Positions 21,318 to 31,599 of a stretch of 55,740 nt of DNA are shown here, piece by piece. The notes beneath the pieces were generated by a model. That model was not told the DNA's origin, made no database searches, and saw only the letters and a list, made by a program, of their open reading frames with translations. Each line of letters begins with the position of its first letter. The stretch's first letter is position 1. A program made the translations under genes and the position numbers. The DNA lies in contig NZ_LBMN02000034.1 of assembly GCF_001042485.2 (NCBI RefSeq), positions 1 to 55,740 on the forward strand. Direction: 5' to 3'. Source of the stretch: Bacillus paralicheniformis. GTDB taxonomy: Bacteria; Bacillota; Bacilli; Bacillales; Bacillaceae.

Positions 21318-21360
21318 GAATCCCATCCCGAAGGAATCAATTTGTCTCCCTGATCAGTGA

Positions 21361-21451
21361 ATCCTAAATATACTCTGAATATCCAAAATATGCTGTCTTG
21401 ATTTTCCGATTTCTCATTTTGGCTTGCTTGAAATCAACTCATATTTAGGAT
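21361..21451. repeat. Perfect 11-bp inverted repeat with 69-base spacing before glmU
   Basis: ATCCTAAATAT (21361-21371) and ATATTTAGGAT (21441-21451) are exact reverse complements. The right arm occupies the spacer of the proposed glmU promoter (21428-21456). The layout suggests paired operator sites or a leader RNA long-range stem. Confidence 0.65.
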
Positions 21452-21456
21452 ATATT
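21428..21456 (+). promoter_or_regulatory. Candidate sigma-A promoter of glmU
   Basis: TTGAAA (21428-21433), 17-base spacer, TATATT (21451-21456), about 30 bases before the glmU start codon. Confidence 0.6.
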
Positions 21457-21491
21457 TTTCTATGGATAATAGGGATAATGGAGGCCAATAC

Positions 21492-22862
21492 ATGGATAAG
21501 CGGTTTGCAGTTGTGTTAGCAGCTGGTCAAGGAACAAGAATGAAATCAAAGCTTTATAAAGTTCTTCATCCGGTTTGCGGAAAACCTATGGTCGAGCATG
21601 TTGTCGACGAAGCTCGCAAGCTATCATTAGAAAAACTTGTCACAATAGTTGGACATGGAGCCGAAGATGTCAAAAAACACCTCGGGGAAAAAAGCGAATA
21701 TGCCCTGCAGGCTGAACAGCTCGGAACAGCCCATGCCGTTAAGCAGGCCAAGTCGATTCTTGGAAGCGAAAAAGGAACGACTATCGTCATTTGCGGAGAT
21801 ACACCGCTTTTAACTGCCGAAACGATGGAAGCCATGCTCAATGAGCACCAGAAAAAAGCAGCAAAAGTGACGATTTTAACCGCTGTAGCGGAGGATCCGA
21901 CAGGCTACGGACGCGTTATTCGCAATGAAAACGGCGATGTTGCAAAAATTGTCGAACATAAAGATGCAACAGACGAGGAAAGACTTGTCAAAGAAATTAA
22001 CACAGGAACTTATTGTTTTGACAACGAAGCTCTTTTTCAAACGATCGAGCAGGTTTCCAATGACAACGTACAAGGGGAATATTATCTTCCGGATGTCATT
22101 GAGATCTTGAAAAATCAAGGTGAGACTGTAGCCGCTTATCAGACTGGCAACTTCCAGGAAACGCTCGGAGTCAATGACAGAGTCGCCCTTTCACAAGCGG
22201 AAATTTATATGAAGCAGCGGATCAATAAACGCCACATGGGAAACGGCGTAAGCTTAATCGACCCCGACAACACATATATTTCACCGGAAGCCGTCATCGG
22301 CAGAGATACCGTGATTTATCCCGGCACCGTTATTAAAGGGCGGGTTGTCATCGGTGAGGACGCGGTCATCGGACAGAACAGCGAACTCGAAAACAGTACG
22401 ATCGGCAGCAGAACGGTTATTAAGCAGTCCGTTGTCGTGAACAGTGAAGTCGGTGACGATGTTACAATTGGACCGTTTGCTCATATCAGACCCGATTCAA
22501 AGATCGGCAATGAGGTAAGGATCGGGAATTTCGTCGAAGTGAAAAAATCGGAATTTGGTGATCGCAGCAAAGCATCTCATTTAAGCTACATAGGGGACGC
22601 GGAAATCGGAACGGATGTCAATCTCGGCTGCGGGTCGATTACCGTAAATTATGATGGGAAACATAAGTTCAAAACGAAGATTGAAAATGGGGCATTTATC
22701 GGCTGCAACTCCAATTTGGTCGCTCCGGTGACAATCGGCGAAGGCGCATACGTAGCTGCGGGTTCAACGATTACCGACGATGTACCAGGCAGGGCTTTGT
22801 CTATTGCCAGAGCAAGACAAGTCAACAAAGAAGACTACGCTGAGAACATACACAAAAAATAA
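21492..22862 (+). CDS. glmU: Bifunctional GlmU: glucosamine-1-P acetyltransferase / UDP-GlcNAc pyrophosphorylase
   Basis: Makes UDP-N-acetylglucosamine for peptidoglycan and teichoic acids by acetylating GlcN-1-P and then coupling it to UTP. 456 residues. The N-terminal nucleotidyltransferase domain has [11 protein letters not shown] (~9-19) and ICGDTPLL; the C-terminal left-handed beta-helix (~250-456) shows hexapeptide repeats (VIGxxTVI) and the acetyl-CoA loop near [16 protein letters not shown] sequence (~375-390). ATG 21492 follows GGAGG with 7 bases between. Co-transcribed with prs, 20 bases downstream. Confidence 0.97.
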   Translation: MDKRFAVVLAAGQGTRMKSKLYKVLHPVCGKPMVEHVVDEARKLSLEKLVTIVGHGAEDVKKHLGEKSEYALQAEQLGTAHAVKQAKSILGSEKGTTIVICGDTPLLTAETMEAMLNEHQKKAAKVTILTAVAEDPTGYGRVIRNENGDVAKIVEHKDATDEERLVKEINTGTYCFDNEALFQTIEQVSNDNVQGEYYLPDVIEILKNQGETVAAYQTGNFQETLGVNDRVALSQAEIYMKQRINKRHMGNGVSLIDPDNTYISPEAVIGRDTVIYPGTVIKGRVVIGEDAVIGQNSELENSTIGSRTVIKQSVVVNSEVGDDVTIGPFAHIRPDSKIGNEVRIGNFVEVKKSEFGDRSKASHLSYIGDAEIGTDVNLGCGSITVNYDGKHKFKTKIENGAFIGCNSNLVAPVTIGEGAYVAAGSTITDDVPGRALSIARARQVNKEDYAENIHKK

Positions 22863-22882
22863 TCCTAAATCGGAGGTTTACC

Positions 22883-23833
22883 ATGTCTAAATATGAAGAC
22901 GACAATTTGAAGATTTTTTCTTTAAACTCAAATCCGGGTCTTGCGAAGGAAATCGCAGATATCGTCGGAGTTGAGCTGGGAAAGAGTTCTGTTAAACGCT
23001 TTAGCGACGGTGAGGTTCAAATTAATATTGAAGAAAGCATCCGCGGCTGCGACTGCTATGTCATCCAATCGACAAGCGCACCGGTGAACGAGCATATTAT
23101 GGAGCTTTTGATTATGGTAGATGCGCTGAAACGCGCATCGGCGAAAACGATTAATATCGTGATGCCTTACTACGGCTATGCCCGTCAGGACCGTAAAGCC
23201 CGTTCCCGTGAGCCGATCACAGCCAAACTGGTGGCAAACCTGCTGGAAACCGCCGGAGCTACCCGTGTGATTGCACTTGATCTTCACGCGCCGCAAATCC
23301 AAGGTTTCTTTGATATACCGATCGATCATTTAATGGGTGTTCCGATTTTAGGTAATTATTTTGAAGAGAAAAATTTCAAGGATGTCGTGATCGTGTCCCC
23401 TGACCACGGCGGTGTGACGCGTGCCCGCAAATTGGCGGACCGCTTGAAAGCGCCGATTGCGATTATCGATAAACGCCGACCTAAGCCGAATGTAGCCGAG
23501 GTTATGAATATCATCGGACATATTGAAGGGAAAACAGCCATTTTAATTGATGATATTATTGATACGGCAGGAACGATTACGCTTGCGGCTAATGCGCTCG
23601 TCGAAAGCGGCGCAGAGGAAGTGTATGCATGCTGTACACATCCGGTTCTTTCCGGTCCGGCGATCGAAAGAATCGACAATTCGAAAATTAAAGAGCTCGT
23701 TGTGACCAACAGCATTGAGCTTCCTGAAGAAAAGAAAATCGCGAAGTTCAAGCAGCTTTCTGTTGCACCGCTTCTGGCAGAAGCGATTATTCGTGTGCAT
23801 GAAAAACAATCTGTCAGCTTCCTGTTCGATTAA
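22883..23833 (+). CDS. prs: Ribose-phosphate pyrophosphokinase
   Basis: Makes PRPP from ribose-5-phosphate and ATP for purine, pyrimidine, His and Trp synthesis. 316 residues (B. subtilis 317). N-terminal [14 protein letters not shown]; the catalytic flexible loop with [12 protein letters not shown] (~residues 98-109); the PRPP loop [11 protein letters not shown] (~217-227). Good SD CGGAGG before ATG. The product is the inducer sensed by PurR, encoded just upstream. Confidence 0.97.
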   Translation: MSKYEDDNLKIFSLNSNPGLAKEIADIVGVELGKSSVKRFSDGEVQINIEESIRGCDCYVIQSTSAPVNEHIMELLIMVDALKRASAKTINIVMPYYGYARQDRKARSREPITAKLVANLLETAGATRVIALDLHAPQIQGFFDIPIDHLMGVPILGNYFEEKNFKDVVIVSPDHGGVTRARKLADRLKAPIAIIDKRRPKPNVAEVMNIIGHIEGKTAILIDDIIDTAGTITLAANALVESGAEEVYACCTHPVLSGPAIERIDNSKIKELVVTNSIELPEEKKIAKFKQLSVAPLLAEAIIRVHEKQSVSFLFD

Positions 23834-23846
23834 TTTGCTGATTCTG

Positions 23847-23872
23847 GTTTAAAGTTTTGTCGTTATGGGTAT
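23847..23872 (+). promoter_or_regulatory. Sigma-B promoter of ctc
   Basis: GTTTAA (23847-23852) and GGGTAT (23867-23872) are perfect sigma-B elements with a 14-base spacer. ctc is a classic general-stress gene. Confidence 0.92.
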
Positions 23873-23913
23873 GGTTTTAGAAAGACCAATCTAACGATAG
23901 GATGGTGCTGAAC

Positions 23914-24540
23914 ATGGCAATTTTAAAAGCGGAAGAAAGAACGGATTCCAGACGGTCTTCTTTAAGAAAGATCCGGCAATCCGGGTATGTGCCGGGTGTC
24001 ATTTACGGAAGAAACCTGGAAAACAAATCCGTTGCGTTAGACAGTATTGAGCTTTTAAAAATTTTGCGAGCTGAGGGCAAAAATACGATTATCAACTTGG
24101 ATATAAACGGAGACCAGCACTCTGTTATGGTGACTGAGCTGCAGACGGATCCATTAAAAGATTCAATTGTACATGCCGATTTTAAAGTGGTTGATATGGA
24201 AGCGGAAATGGAGGCGACGGTTCCTGTAAACCTTACGGGTGAAGCAGAGGGGATTAAACAGGGCGGTGTTCTTCAGCAGCCGCTTTACGAGCTGTCTGTC
24301 ACAGCGAAGCCGAAGAACATTCCGCAAACGATCGAGGTCGATATTTCCAGTCTCGAAGTCAACGATGTTCTAACCGTCGGCGATATTCCGTCTAAAGGCG
24401 ATTATTCATACAACCATGAGCCTGATGAAGTTGTTGCATCCATTCTTCCTCCTCAAAAGCAGGAAGAAACGGAAGCCGAATCAGCCGCTCAAGACGTTGA
24501 GGAACCAGAAAAAGGCACTGAAGAGGAAAAAGAAGAATAA
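23914..24540 (+). CDS. ctc: General stress protein Ctc (ribosomal protein L25 family)
   Basis: 208 residues (B. subtilis 204). An N-terminal L25 domain that binds 5S rRNA (~1-90), a C-terminal TL5-type beta domain (~95-180), and an acidic tail rich in Glu. Associates with the 50S subunit under stress. ATG 23914 is preferred (AGGATGG upstream) over ATG 23902. Perfect sigma-B promoter upstream; terminator just downstream, with pth as the next gene. Confidence 0.95.
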   Translation: MAILKAEERTDSRRSSLRKIRQSGYVPGVIYGRNLENKSVALDSIELLKILRAEGKNTIINLDINGDQHSVMVTELQTDPLKDSIVHADFKVVDMEAEMEATVPVNLTGEAEGIKQGGVLQQPLYELSVTAKPKNIPQTIEVDISSLEVNDVLTVGDIPSKGDYSYNHEPDEVVASILPPQKQEETEAESAAQDVEEPEKGTEEEKEE

Positions 24541-24546
24541 GTACGT

Positions 24547-24577
24547 AAGACGTAATCCTCCCGCGGTTACGTCTTTT
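24547..24577 (+). terminator. ctc terminator
   Basis: AAGACGTAA / TTACGTCTT hairpin with a short T run. It may be partly read through into pth, whose own promoter is not obvious. Confidence 0.8.
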
Positions 24578-24656
24578 GTGCTAGAATGAGGGGAAATTAG
24601 GATGCTCCCCCTCAGTATGCTGAGGCAGGGTTTTGCTTAAGGGAGGATATAGAATA

Positions 24657-25223
24657 ATGCTTGTGTTTGCAGGATTGGGCAATCCGGGTAAAACATATGA
24701 AAATACGAGACATAATGTAGGATTTATGACGATCGACGAGCTTTCAAAAGAGTGGAACATTCCGCTTGATAAAACAAAGTTCAACGGTCAATACGGAATC
24801 GGATTTGTTTCCGGCAAAAAGGTTCTACTTGTTAAGCCGCTTACATATATGAATTTATCGGGAGAATGTTTGAGGCCGCTTTTGGACTATTATGAGATCC
24901 CTGTTGACAATTTGAAAGTGATTTACGATGACTTGGATCTTCCGACCGGAAGAATCCGTCTGAGGACGAAAGGAAGCGCAGGAGGCCATAACGGCATCAA
25001 ATCGATGATTCAGCATCTGGGAACAACTGAGTTTAACCGGATCAGAATCGGAATCGGCCGTCCGGTCAACGGCATGAAAATCGTCGATTATGTGCTTGGC
25101 GCTTTTACAGATGAAGAAGAGCCGGTGATACAAGAGGCCGTCAGACAATCGGCCAAGGCCTGTGAAGCTTCTCTGGAAAAACCTTTTTTAGAAGTCATGA
25201 ATGAATTTAATGCTAAGGTATAA
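24657..25223 (+). CDS. pth: Peptidyl-tRNA hydrolase (SpoVC)
   Basis: Releases peptides from drop-off peptidyl-tRNAs and recycles tRNA; essential, and temperature-sensitive alleles block sporulation. 188 residues, same as B. subtilis. [17 protein letters not shown] holds the active-site His (~residue 20) and Asn (~10); a second active-site Asp is in YDDLDLPTG (~residue 93), with the GSAGGHNG loop (~108-115). ATG 24657 follows AAGGGAGG. The 3' end overlaps the -35 of the fin promoter. Confidence 0.96.
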   Translation: MLVFAGLGNPGKTYENTRHNVGFMTIDELSKEWNIPLDKTKFNGQYGIGFVSGKKVLLVKPLTYMNLSGECLRPLLDYYEIPVDNLKVIYDDLDLPTGRIRLRTKGSAGGHNGIKSMIQHLGTTEFNRIRIGIGRPVNGMKIVDYVLGAFTDEEEPVIQEAVRQSAKACEASLEKPFLEVMNEFNAKV

Positions 25224-25247
25224 GGCAGAAGGGAACGGAACATACTA
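25218..25247 (+). promoter_or_regulatory. Sigma-F/sigma-G type promoter of fin
   Basis: GTATA (25218-25222, overlapping the pth stop) and a -10 ending ACATACTA (25240-25247) share the exact spacing of the csfB promoter. fin is known to be transcribed by sigma-F in the forespore. Confidence 0.65.
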
Positions 25248-25279
25248 GTTTTAAAAAGACTCGGTATGGAGGTTCCTTT

Positions 25280-25510
25280 ATGGCTTTACATTATTATTGC
25301 CGGCATTGCGGCGTTAAAGTCGGAAGTCTTGATCATTCTTATGTAAACAGTGAACAGTTAGGCTTTAACCACTTAACAAACGATGAAAGAAACGATATGA
25401 TTTCTTATATGGATAATGGGGATTTACACGTGAAGACGATATGTGAAGATTGTCAAGAAGCGCTTGAGCGAAACCCGGATTATCACCAATATCATTCGTT
25501 TATTCAATAA
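25280..25510 (+). CDS. fin: Anti-sigma factor Fin (YabK)
   Basis: 76 residues, same as B. subtilis Fin, which inhibits sigma-F and RNA polymerase to let the forespore switch from sigma-F to sigma-G. Two zinc-type pairs, CRHC (residues ~8-11) and CEDC (~55-58). Strong SD GGAGG before ATG. Flanked by its own promoter and terminator. Functionally paired with Gin (csfB) at the start of the window. Confidence 0.95.
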   Translation: MALHYYCRHCGVKVGSLDHSYVNSEQLGFNHLTNDERNDMISYMDNGDLHVKTICEDCQEALERNPDYHQYHSFIQ

Positions 25511-25513
25511 ATA

Positions 25514-25546
25514 GCTTTGGTGTAGAGACTAGACCAAAGCATTTTT
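25514..25546 (+). terminator. fin terminator
   Basis: GCTTTGGT / ACCAAAGC hairpin followed by ATTTTT. Confidence 0.88.
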
Positions 25547-25574
25547 CTATTTGAGGAAGAGAGGAGGGGCTCAT

Positions 25575-28500
25575 TTGAACAATATTCAATCCTATATCAC
25601 AAAAAGCGATGATTTTAAATCCATCGTCAACGGCTTGAACGAAGGGCTGAAGGAACAGCTGCTTGCGGGGCTCTCCGGATCTGCCCGGTCGTTATTTACA
25701 GCCGCTCTTACAAAAGAAACGAGACGGCCGGTATTTTTAATTACGCATAACCTTTATCAGGCTCAAAAAATTACAGATGACTTGACAGGGCTGATAAAAG
25801 ATCAGCCTGTCCTTTTATATCCTGTCAACGAATTGATTTCTTCTGAAATTGCGGTGGCAAGCCCTGAGCTGCGCTCGCAAAGGCTTGATGTCTTAAATCG
25901 GCTTGCAAGCGGTGAAACGCCTATCGTTATTGCTCCGGCAGCAGCCGTCAGAAGAATGCTGCCCCCTGTCGAAGTATGGCAAAACAGTCAGATTCGCATT
26001 GAGACGGGGCGCGACATCGACCCGGAACAGCTGCTTCAGAAGCTTGTTCAAATGGGGTATGAGCGTACGGATATGGTGGCGGCTCCAGGCGAATTCAGTA
26101 TTCGCGGGGGGATTATCGATGTCTATTCATTGACCGAAGAAAACCCTGTCCGGATTGAATTGTTTGATACAGAAGTTGACTCGATTCGTATATTCAATAC
26201 GGATGATCAGCGCTCACTGGAAACGCGCGATGAAGTAACGATCGGCCCTGCGAAGGAACTGATCGTGCGGGATGAAGATCGGCAAAGAGCGCTTGAACAA
26301 ATCGATAAAGGTCTTGCCAACAGTCTTAAAAAGCTGAAGCTTGATAAACAAAAGGAAATTCTCGATCAAAATATAGCGGAAGATAAAGAGCGGCTCAAGG
26401 AAGGTCATATCGGCCAGGAAATGGTTAAATACCTTTCTTATTTCTATGAGAGGCCTGCTAGTTTACTAGATTATTTCCCGAAAAATACTTTGCTGATACT
26501 AGATGAGATCAGCCGTATTCATGAAATGGAAGACCAGCTTCAAAAGGAAGAGGCAGAATGGATTACGAGCCTGCTGGAAGAAGGGAAAATCCTTCATGAT
26601 ACAGCAATGTCATTTCCTTTTCACAGCCTCATTTCAAAACAGTCCCGCCCGATTTTGTATTACTCGCTGTTTTTAAGGCATGTGCAGCACACCAGTCCGC
26701 AAAACATCGTCAATGTTTCAAGCAAGCAAATGCAGAGCTTTCACGGACAAATGAATGTGCTCAAAAATGAGATTGAACGGTTTAAGAAATCGAAATATAC
26801 AACGGTTTTTCTAGGGGACAGCAAAGAACGCGTCGAAAAACTTGCGTCTGTATTGTCCGATTATGAGATCGAAGCCGCCCAGGCCGACCAGGATGCAGCG
26901 CTTGCCCAAGGCCAGATTTACATTATGGAAGGCGGTCTTCAATCCGGCTTTGAACTTCCGATGATCAAGCTGGCCGTCATTACCGAAGAAGAACTGTTTA
27001 AAAAGCGTGTCAAAAAGCAGGCGCGCAAACAAAAACTGACCAATGCCGAACGGATCAAAAGCTACTCGGAGCTTCAGATCGGCGATTATGTCGTCCATGT
27101 GAACCACGGTATCGGAAAGTATTTAGGGATTGAAACGCTGGAGATCAACGGCATTCATAAGGATTACCTGAATATTCACTACCAGGGAAGCGACAAGCTT
27201 TACGTACCGGTTGACCAAATTGATCAGGTGCAAAAATACGTCGGTTCCGAAGGCAAAGAGCCGAAGCTTTATAAACTCGGGGGAAGCGAATGGAAACGGG
27301 TTAAGAAAAAGGTTGAAAGCTCTGTCCAGGATATCGCCGATGACTTGATCAAGCTTTATGCCGAAAGGGAAGCAAGCAAAGGTTACGCGTTTTCTCCCGA
27401 CCATGAAATGCAGCGTGAGTTTGAAGCCGCATTTCCTTATCAGGAGACAGAGGACCAGCTGAGATCGATCCATGAGATTAAAAGAGACATGGAAAAAGAA
27501 AGACCGATGGATCGGCTCCTTTGCGGCGATGTGGGCTACGGTAAAACGGAAGTGGCGATCCGCGCCGCCTTTAAAGCGATTGCAGACGGAAAACAGGTCG
27601 CGATCCTCGTGCCGACTACGATCCTCGCACAGCAGCACTATGAAACGATATTGGAACGTTTCCAGGACTACCCGATTAATATCGGTTTGCTCAGCCGGTT
27701 CCGGACGAGAAAAGAAGCAAATGAAACGATCAAGGGCTTAAAAAACGGAACGATTGACATCGTAATCGGCACTCACAGGCTGTTGTCCAAGGATGTCGTG
27801 TACAAAGATCTTGGACTGCTTATCATCGATGAAGAACAAAGGTTTGGTGTCACGCACAAGGAAAAAATTAAACGCATTAAAGCGAATGTCGACGTTTTGA
27901 CGTTAACGGCAACTCCGATACCTCGAACCCTTCATATGTCCATGCTCGGTGTCAGAGATTTGTCAGTCATTGAAACGCCTCCGGAAAACCGCTTCCCTGT
28001 ACAGACGTACGTTGTCGAATACAACGGGGCCCTAGTCAGAGAAGCGATAGAACGCGAGCTGGCCAGGGGCGGTCAGGTTTACTTCTTGTACAACCGGGTG
28101 GAGGATATTGAAAGAAAAGCGGAAGAAGTCTCGATGCTTGTGCCTGATGCCAAGGTGACGTATGCCCATGGGAAGATGACAGAAAACGAACTCGAATCGG
28201 TCATGCTGAATTTCTTAGAGGGAGAATCGGATGTGCTCGTCAGCACAACGATTATTGAAACGGGCGTTGATATTCCAAACGTCAATACCCTAATTGTATT
28301 TGACGCAGATAAGATGGGGCTTTCCCAGCTGTACCAGCTGAGGGGCCGTGTCGGGCGCTCAAACCGTGTAGCTTATGCTTACTTTACGTACCGGAAGGAC
28401 AAAGTCCTTACGGAAGTGGCCGAAAAAAGGCTTCAGGCGATTAAAGAATTTACAGAACTCGGGTCAGGATTTAAAATCGCGATGCGCGATTTAACGATCC

Positions 28501-29108
28501 GCGGCGCCGGAAACCTTTTAGGTGCGCAGCAGCACGGGTTCATTGATTCTGTCGGTTTTGATTTATATTCGCAAATGCTCAAGGAAGCAATAGAAGCTCG
28601 CAAGGGAGATGTACCGCAAGCTGAAAAATTTGAACCGGAAATCGATTTGGAGCTTGACGCATATATTCCGCAGACTTATGTGACAGACGGCAAGCAAAAA
28701 ATAGATATGTATAAACGGTTCAGAGCGATTTCAACCATTGAAGAAAAGAGCGAGCTTCAAGACGAGATGATCGACCGCTTCGGCGAATACCCGAAAGAAG
28801 TCGAATATTTATTCGCCATCGCAGAGGCGAAGGTATATGCCATCACCGAACGCGTCGAGCTGATCAAGCAGGATAAAGACGCCGTCAGACTGACGATTGA
28901 CGAAAAAGCTAGTGCCGAAATAGACGGCCAAAAACTGTTTGAACTCGGCAGTAAGTACGGCAGACAGATCGGCCTCGGGATGGAAGGAAAGAAATTGAAA
29001 ATTTCGATTCAAGTGAAAAACCGAAATCCGGAAGAGTGGCTGGAAACGCTTCTCGAAATATTGAAAGGCCTTCAAAACGTTAAAAAGCAAACGATCGCTT
29101 CATCATAA
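25575..29108 (+). CDS. mfd: Transcription-repair coupling factor Mfd
   Basis: DNA translocase that removes RNA polymerase stalled at lesions and recruits UvrA. 1177 residues, exactly the B. subtilis length. UvrB-homology N-terminus, an RNA-polymerase-interaction (CarD-like) domain around residues 490-570, and a RecG-like SF2 helicase core with Walker A GDVGYGKT at 651-658 and Walker B IIDEEQRF (~755), then a C-terminal D7 regulatory domain. TTG 25575 is chosen: GGAGGGG is about 6 bases upstream and the length fits. It is the longest gene of the window. Confidence 0.97.
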   Translation: MNNIQSYITKSDDFKSIVNGLNEGLKEQLLAGLSGSARSLFTAALTKETRRPVFLITHNLYQAQKITDDLTGLIKDQPVLLYPVNELISSEIAVASPELRSQRLDVLNRLASGETPIVIAPAAAVRRMLPPVEVWQNSQIRIETGRDIDPEQLLQKLVQMGYERTDMVAAPGEFSIRGGIIDVYSLTEENPVRIELFDTEVDSIRIFNTDDQRSLETRDEVTIGPAKELIVRDEDRQRALEQIDKGLANSLKKLKLDKQKEILDQNIAEDKERLKEGHIGQEMVKYLSYFYERPASLLDYFPKNTLLILDEISRIHEMEDQLQKEEAEWITSLLEEGKILHDTAMSFPFHSLISKQSRPILYYSLFLRHVQHTSPQNIVNVSSKQMQSFHGQMNVLKNEIERFKKSKYTTVFLGDSKERVEKLASVLSDYEIEAAQADQDAALAQGQIYIMEGGLQSGFELPMIKLAVITEEELFKKRVKKQARKQKLTNAERIKSYSELQIGDYVVHVNHGIGKYLGIETLEINGIHKDYLNIHYQGSDKLYVPVDQIDQVQKYVGSEGKEPKLYKLGGSEWKRVKKKVESSVQDIADDLIKLYAEREASKGYAFSPDHEMQREFEAAFPYQETEDQLRSIHEIKRDMEKERPMDRLLCGDVGYGKTEVAIRAAFKAIADGKQVAILVPTTILAQQHYETILERFQDYPINIGLLSRFRTRKEANETIKGLKNGTIDIVIGTHRLLSKDVVYKDLGLLIIDEEQRFGVTHKEKIKRIKANVDVLTLTATPIPRTLHMSMLGVRDLSVIETPPENRFPVQTYVVEYNGALVREAIERELARGGQVYFLYNRVEDIERKAEEVSMLVPDAKVTYAHGKMTENELESVMLNFLEGESDVLVSTTIIETGVDIPNVNTLIVFDADKMGLSQLYQLRGRVGRSNRVAYAYFTYRKDKVLTEVAEKRLQAIKEFTELGSGFKIAMRDLTIRGAGNLLGAQQHGFIDSVGFDLYSQMLKEAIEARKGDVPQAEKFEPEIDLELDAYIPQTYVTDGKQKIDMYKRFRAISTIEEKSELQDEMIDRFGEYPKEVEYLFAIAEAKVYAITERVELIKQDKDAVRLTIDEKASAEIDGQKLFELGSKYGRQIGLGMEGKKLKISIQVKNRNPEEWLETLLEILKGLQNVKKQTIASS

Positions 29109-29126
29109 AAATTTGTTGTTTCTCGC

Positions 29127-29155
29127 GTATATTACATTTGATGTGAAGGATACTA
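29127..29155 (+). promoter_or_regulatory. Candidate sigma-G promoter of spoVT
   Basis: GTATA (29127-29131) and GGATACTA (29148-29155), close to forespore sigma-G spacing. spoVT is a known sigma-G gene. Confidence 0.55.
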
Positions 29156-29245
29156 AAACCAATCAAGAGTGGAGAGTGTTACATAAGTACACAGCTCTGT
29201 TTATATCCACCAGATATATCATCAAATGAAAGAGAGGCAGCAGAG

Positions 29246-29782
29246 ATGAAAGCAACTGGTATCGTACGTCGAATTGATGATTTAGGCCGGGTCGTGATCC
29301 CGAAGGAAATCCGCAGAACTTTGCGCATTCGTGAAGGAGACCCTTTGGAAATATTTGTGGACCGGGATGGGGAGGTTATTTTAAAAAAATATTCTCCGAT
29401 CAGCGAGCTCGGCGACTTTGCAAAGGAGTATGCTGATGCGCTTTATGACAGCATGGGCCATTCCGTGCTGATTTGCGACCGGGATGTGTATATCGCAGTA
29501 TCCGGGGGGTCTAAAAAAGACTATTTAAACAAATCGATCAGCGACATGGTCGAAAAGGCGATGGATCAGCGAAATTCTGTTTTGGAAGGAGACGCCAAGA
29601 CAATTCAGCTTATTGATGGTATTGACGAAGAGGTTGCTTCTTATACCGTCGGTCCGATTGTTGCAAACGGCGATCCGATCGGAGCGGTTGTCATTTTTTC
29701 GAAAGACCAGTCAATCGGAGAAGTGGAACATAAAGCGGTTGAAACCGCCGCTGGTTTTTTGGCCCGTCAAATGGAACAATAG
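29246..29782 (+). CDS. spoVT: Stage V sporulation regulator SpoVT
   Basis: Forespore transcription factor that tunes sigma-G genes up or down. 178 residues, same as B. subtilis. The N-terminal AbrB-type swapped-hairpin DNA-binding domain (KATGIVRRIDDLGRVVIPKE, ~2-21) is clearly paralogous to AbrB in this window; the C-terminal GAF-like domain (~55-178) tetramerises. SD AGAGAGGCAG before ATG. Confidence 0.96.
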   Translation: MKATGIVRRIDDLGRVVIPKEIRRTLRIREGDPLEIFVDRDGEVILKKYSPISELGDFAKEYADALYDSMGHSVLICDRDVYIAVSGGSKKDYLNKSISDMVEKAMDQRNSVLEGDAKTIQLIDGIDEEVASYTVGPIVANGDPIGAVVIFSKDQSIGEVEHKAVETAAGFLARQMEQ

Positions 29783-29869
29783 GTCTCATTCCTTTTATTT
29801 TGACATTCCTGCTCGAACGAGCTGGAATGCCGAAAGCGTTTTTCTCAGCTTGAATCAGCATCAGCAGTT

Positions 29870-29899
29870 GGAACAGCACCTTTTGGGCTGTTCTTTTTT
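29870..29899 (+). terminator. spoVT terminator
   Basis: GAACAGC / GCTGTTC hairpin followed by T6. A second strong stem without T tract (CATTCC...GGAATG) lies just before it at about 29803-29829. Confidence 0.85.
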
Positions 29900-30006
29900 A
29901 GTTCACAGTTGCAGGCGGGGTATGAGTCTTGAATATGGTATAATAAGCACGTTTCGTGCGCTTTTTAGAAAGCTGAGAGAAAGCGCATTGGAAGGAGCTT
30001 AAAGGA

Positions 30007-31599
30007 ATGGGGTTTTTAAAAGGCCAAAGACAATGGATTTGGCAAGGCGCCTTTGTTTTATCATTGGCGGGGATATTATCAAAGATATTAAGCGCTGTAT
30101 ATAGAGTGCCTTTTCAAAATATAGTTGGAGATGTCGGTTTTTATATTTTTCAGCAGGTGTATCCGATGATCGGAATATCTGTGATGCTTGCCACCTCCGG
30201 GTTCCCGGTCATCATTTCAAAGTTGTTGAATGATTACGGGACGGCAAACCGGGCAAAAATTCTCCGGGTGTCTATGTTTTTTTTGTCGGTCGTGGGCCTT
30301 GGCTTTTTTCTTCTCTTGTTTGCCGGAGCCGAAGCCATCGCAGGGTTTATGGGTGATCCCGCCCTTGCCGGGGTGATCCGCGCCGTGTCGTTTTCTTATT
30401 TGCTGCTGCCGCTCGTGTCTTTGCTTAGAGGCTATTTTCAAGGAGGCGAACGGATGCTTCCGACGGCACTTTCTCAAATTGGAGAGCAGACACTCCGGGT
30501 CGGGGCGATCCTCATTTTGACGTGGTGGCTCGTCAAAAACGGCTTTTCCTTATATGACGCCGGGGCAGGGGCTGCCTTTGGCTCCCTTGTCGGCGGCCTT
30601 GCGGCGTTTTTCATTCTCGCCGTGTTTTGGGCCAAGCGTGAAAAGCAACCCGCTGCCGCCGGGATAGAGGCCGGTACAGGCGATATTTTGAAACAGCTGT
30701 GTCTGCATTCGGTTACGATTTGCACGGCCGGCCTCATGCTGATTCTCATCCAGCTCGTCGACGCATTGAACTTGTATTCATTGCTGGCCGGACAAGGAAT
30801 GGACGAACTTCAGGCGAAACATACAAAAGGGGTGTATGACAGAGGACAGCCGCTTTTGCAGCTTGGAACCGTTTTTGCTGCGAGCATTGCGACAGCTCTT
30901 GTCCCGTCCCTTACAAAAGCGAAGAAAAATGGAGAAACGGCGGTTCTGGAGGAAAAGATCCGTTATTCGCTAAAAATGAGCTTCGTCATCGGCATTGGAG
31001 CAGCCGCCGGTCTGATATGCATTTTGGAGCCGGTGAATGTCATGCTGTTTAAGAACAGCGATGGAACGGCTGCGCTGCAGATTTTCAGCGTGTCGATTCT
31101 GTTTGCATCGTTGGCGATCACGATGACTGCTGTTTTGCAAGGACTCGGCAATACATGTCTTCCAGCTGTTTCCGTCTGCTGCGGCTTTTTTGTGAAAGCC
31201 GTATTGAACGAGTTCCTGATCCCCGGTTTCGGCATTTCCGGCGCCGCTTTTGCGACTATGATGTCATTCGCTGCTGTCGCTGGACTCAATTTTTTTCAGC
31301 TGAAAAGGAAAGGCTGGATCAAGTTGCCGGAATACAGGATAGCGGGAGTTTTGCTGTCGGCTGTGATCATGTCGGCCGCTCTGGCGGTGTGGCTTTTTGC
31401 TTTTGAAGCGGCCATACCTCATGAAAACAGATGGATCGCGGCGGCGGAAAGTCTTAGCGCCGTATTCGTCGGCGGCATTGTCTTTTTGTCCGGTATCTTC
31501 ACATTACGCGTGTTTTCAGAAAAAGAACTTGAGCTTGTACCTTTTGGCAGCAAGCTCCTGACAATAAAACGAGAAAGGGGCGGCAGACATGGCCGGTAA
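30007..31599 (+). CDS. yabM: MOP-superfamily lipid/polysaccharide flippase-like protein YabM
   Basis: 530 residues (B. subtilis about 532), an integral membrane protein with about 14 hydrophobic segments, of the MurJ/SpoVB/PST branch of the MOP superfamily. Paralogues flip lipid-linked cell-wall precursors. Its own substrate in Bacillus is not established; a redundant peptidoglycan-precursor role is inference. GGAGCTTAAAGGA precedes ATG. It overlaps yabN by 11 bases. Confidence 0.92.
   Translation: MGFLKGQRQWIWQGAFVLSLAGILSKILSAVYRVPFQNIVGDVGFYIFQQVYPMIGISVMLATSGFPVIISKLLNDYGTANRAKILRVSMFFLSVVGLGFFLLLFAGAEAIAGFMGDPALAGVIRAVSFSYLLLPLVSLLRGYFQGGERMLPTALSQIGEQTLRVGAILILTWWLVKNGFSLYDAGAGAAFGSLVGGLAAFFILAVFWAKREKQPAAAGIEAGTGDILKQLCLHSVTICTAGLMLILIQLVDALNLYSLLAGQGMDELQAKHTKGVYDRGQPLLQLGTVFAASIATALVPSLTKAKKNGETAVLEEKIRYSLKMSFVIGIGAAAGLICILEPVNVMLFKNSDGTAALQIFSVSILFASLAITMTAVLQGLGNTCLPAVSVCCGFFVKAVLNEFLIPGFGISGAAFATMMSFAAVAGLNFFQLKRKGWIKLPEYRIAGVLLSAVIMSAALAVWLFAFEAAIPHENRWIAAAESLSAVFVGGIVFLSGIFTLRVFSEKELELVPFGSKLLTIKRERGGRHGR

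Noticed and set aside
30217..30749. Long minus-strand reading frames opposite yabM (and similarly opposite rsmI, tilS, ftsH and others).
   Set aside because: They mirror well-supported plus-strand genes, lack SD sequences and resemble no family; they come from codon bias.
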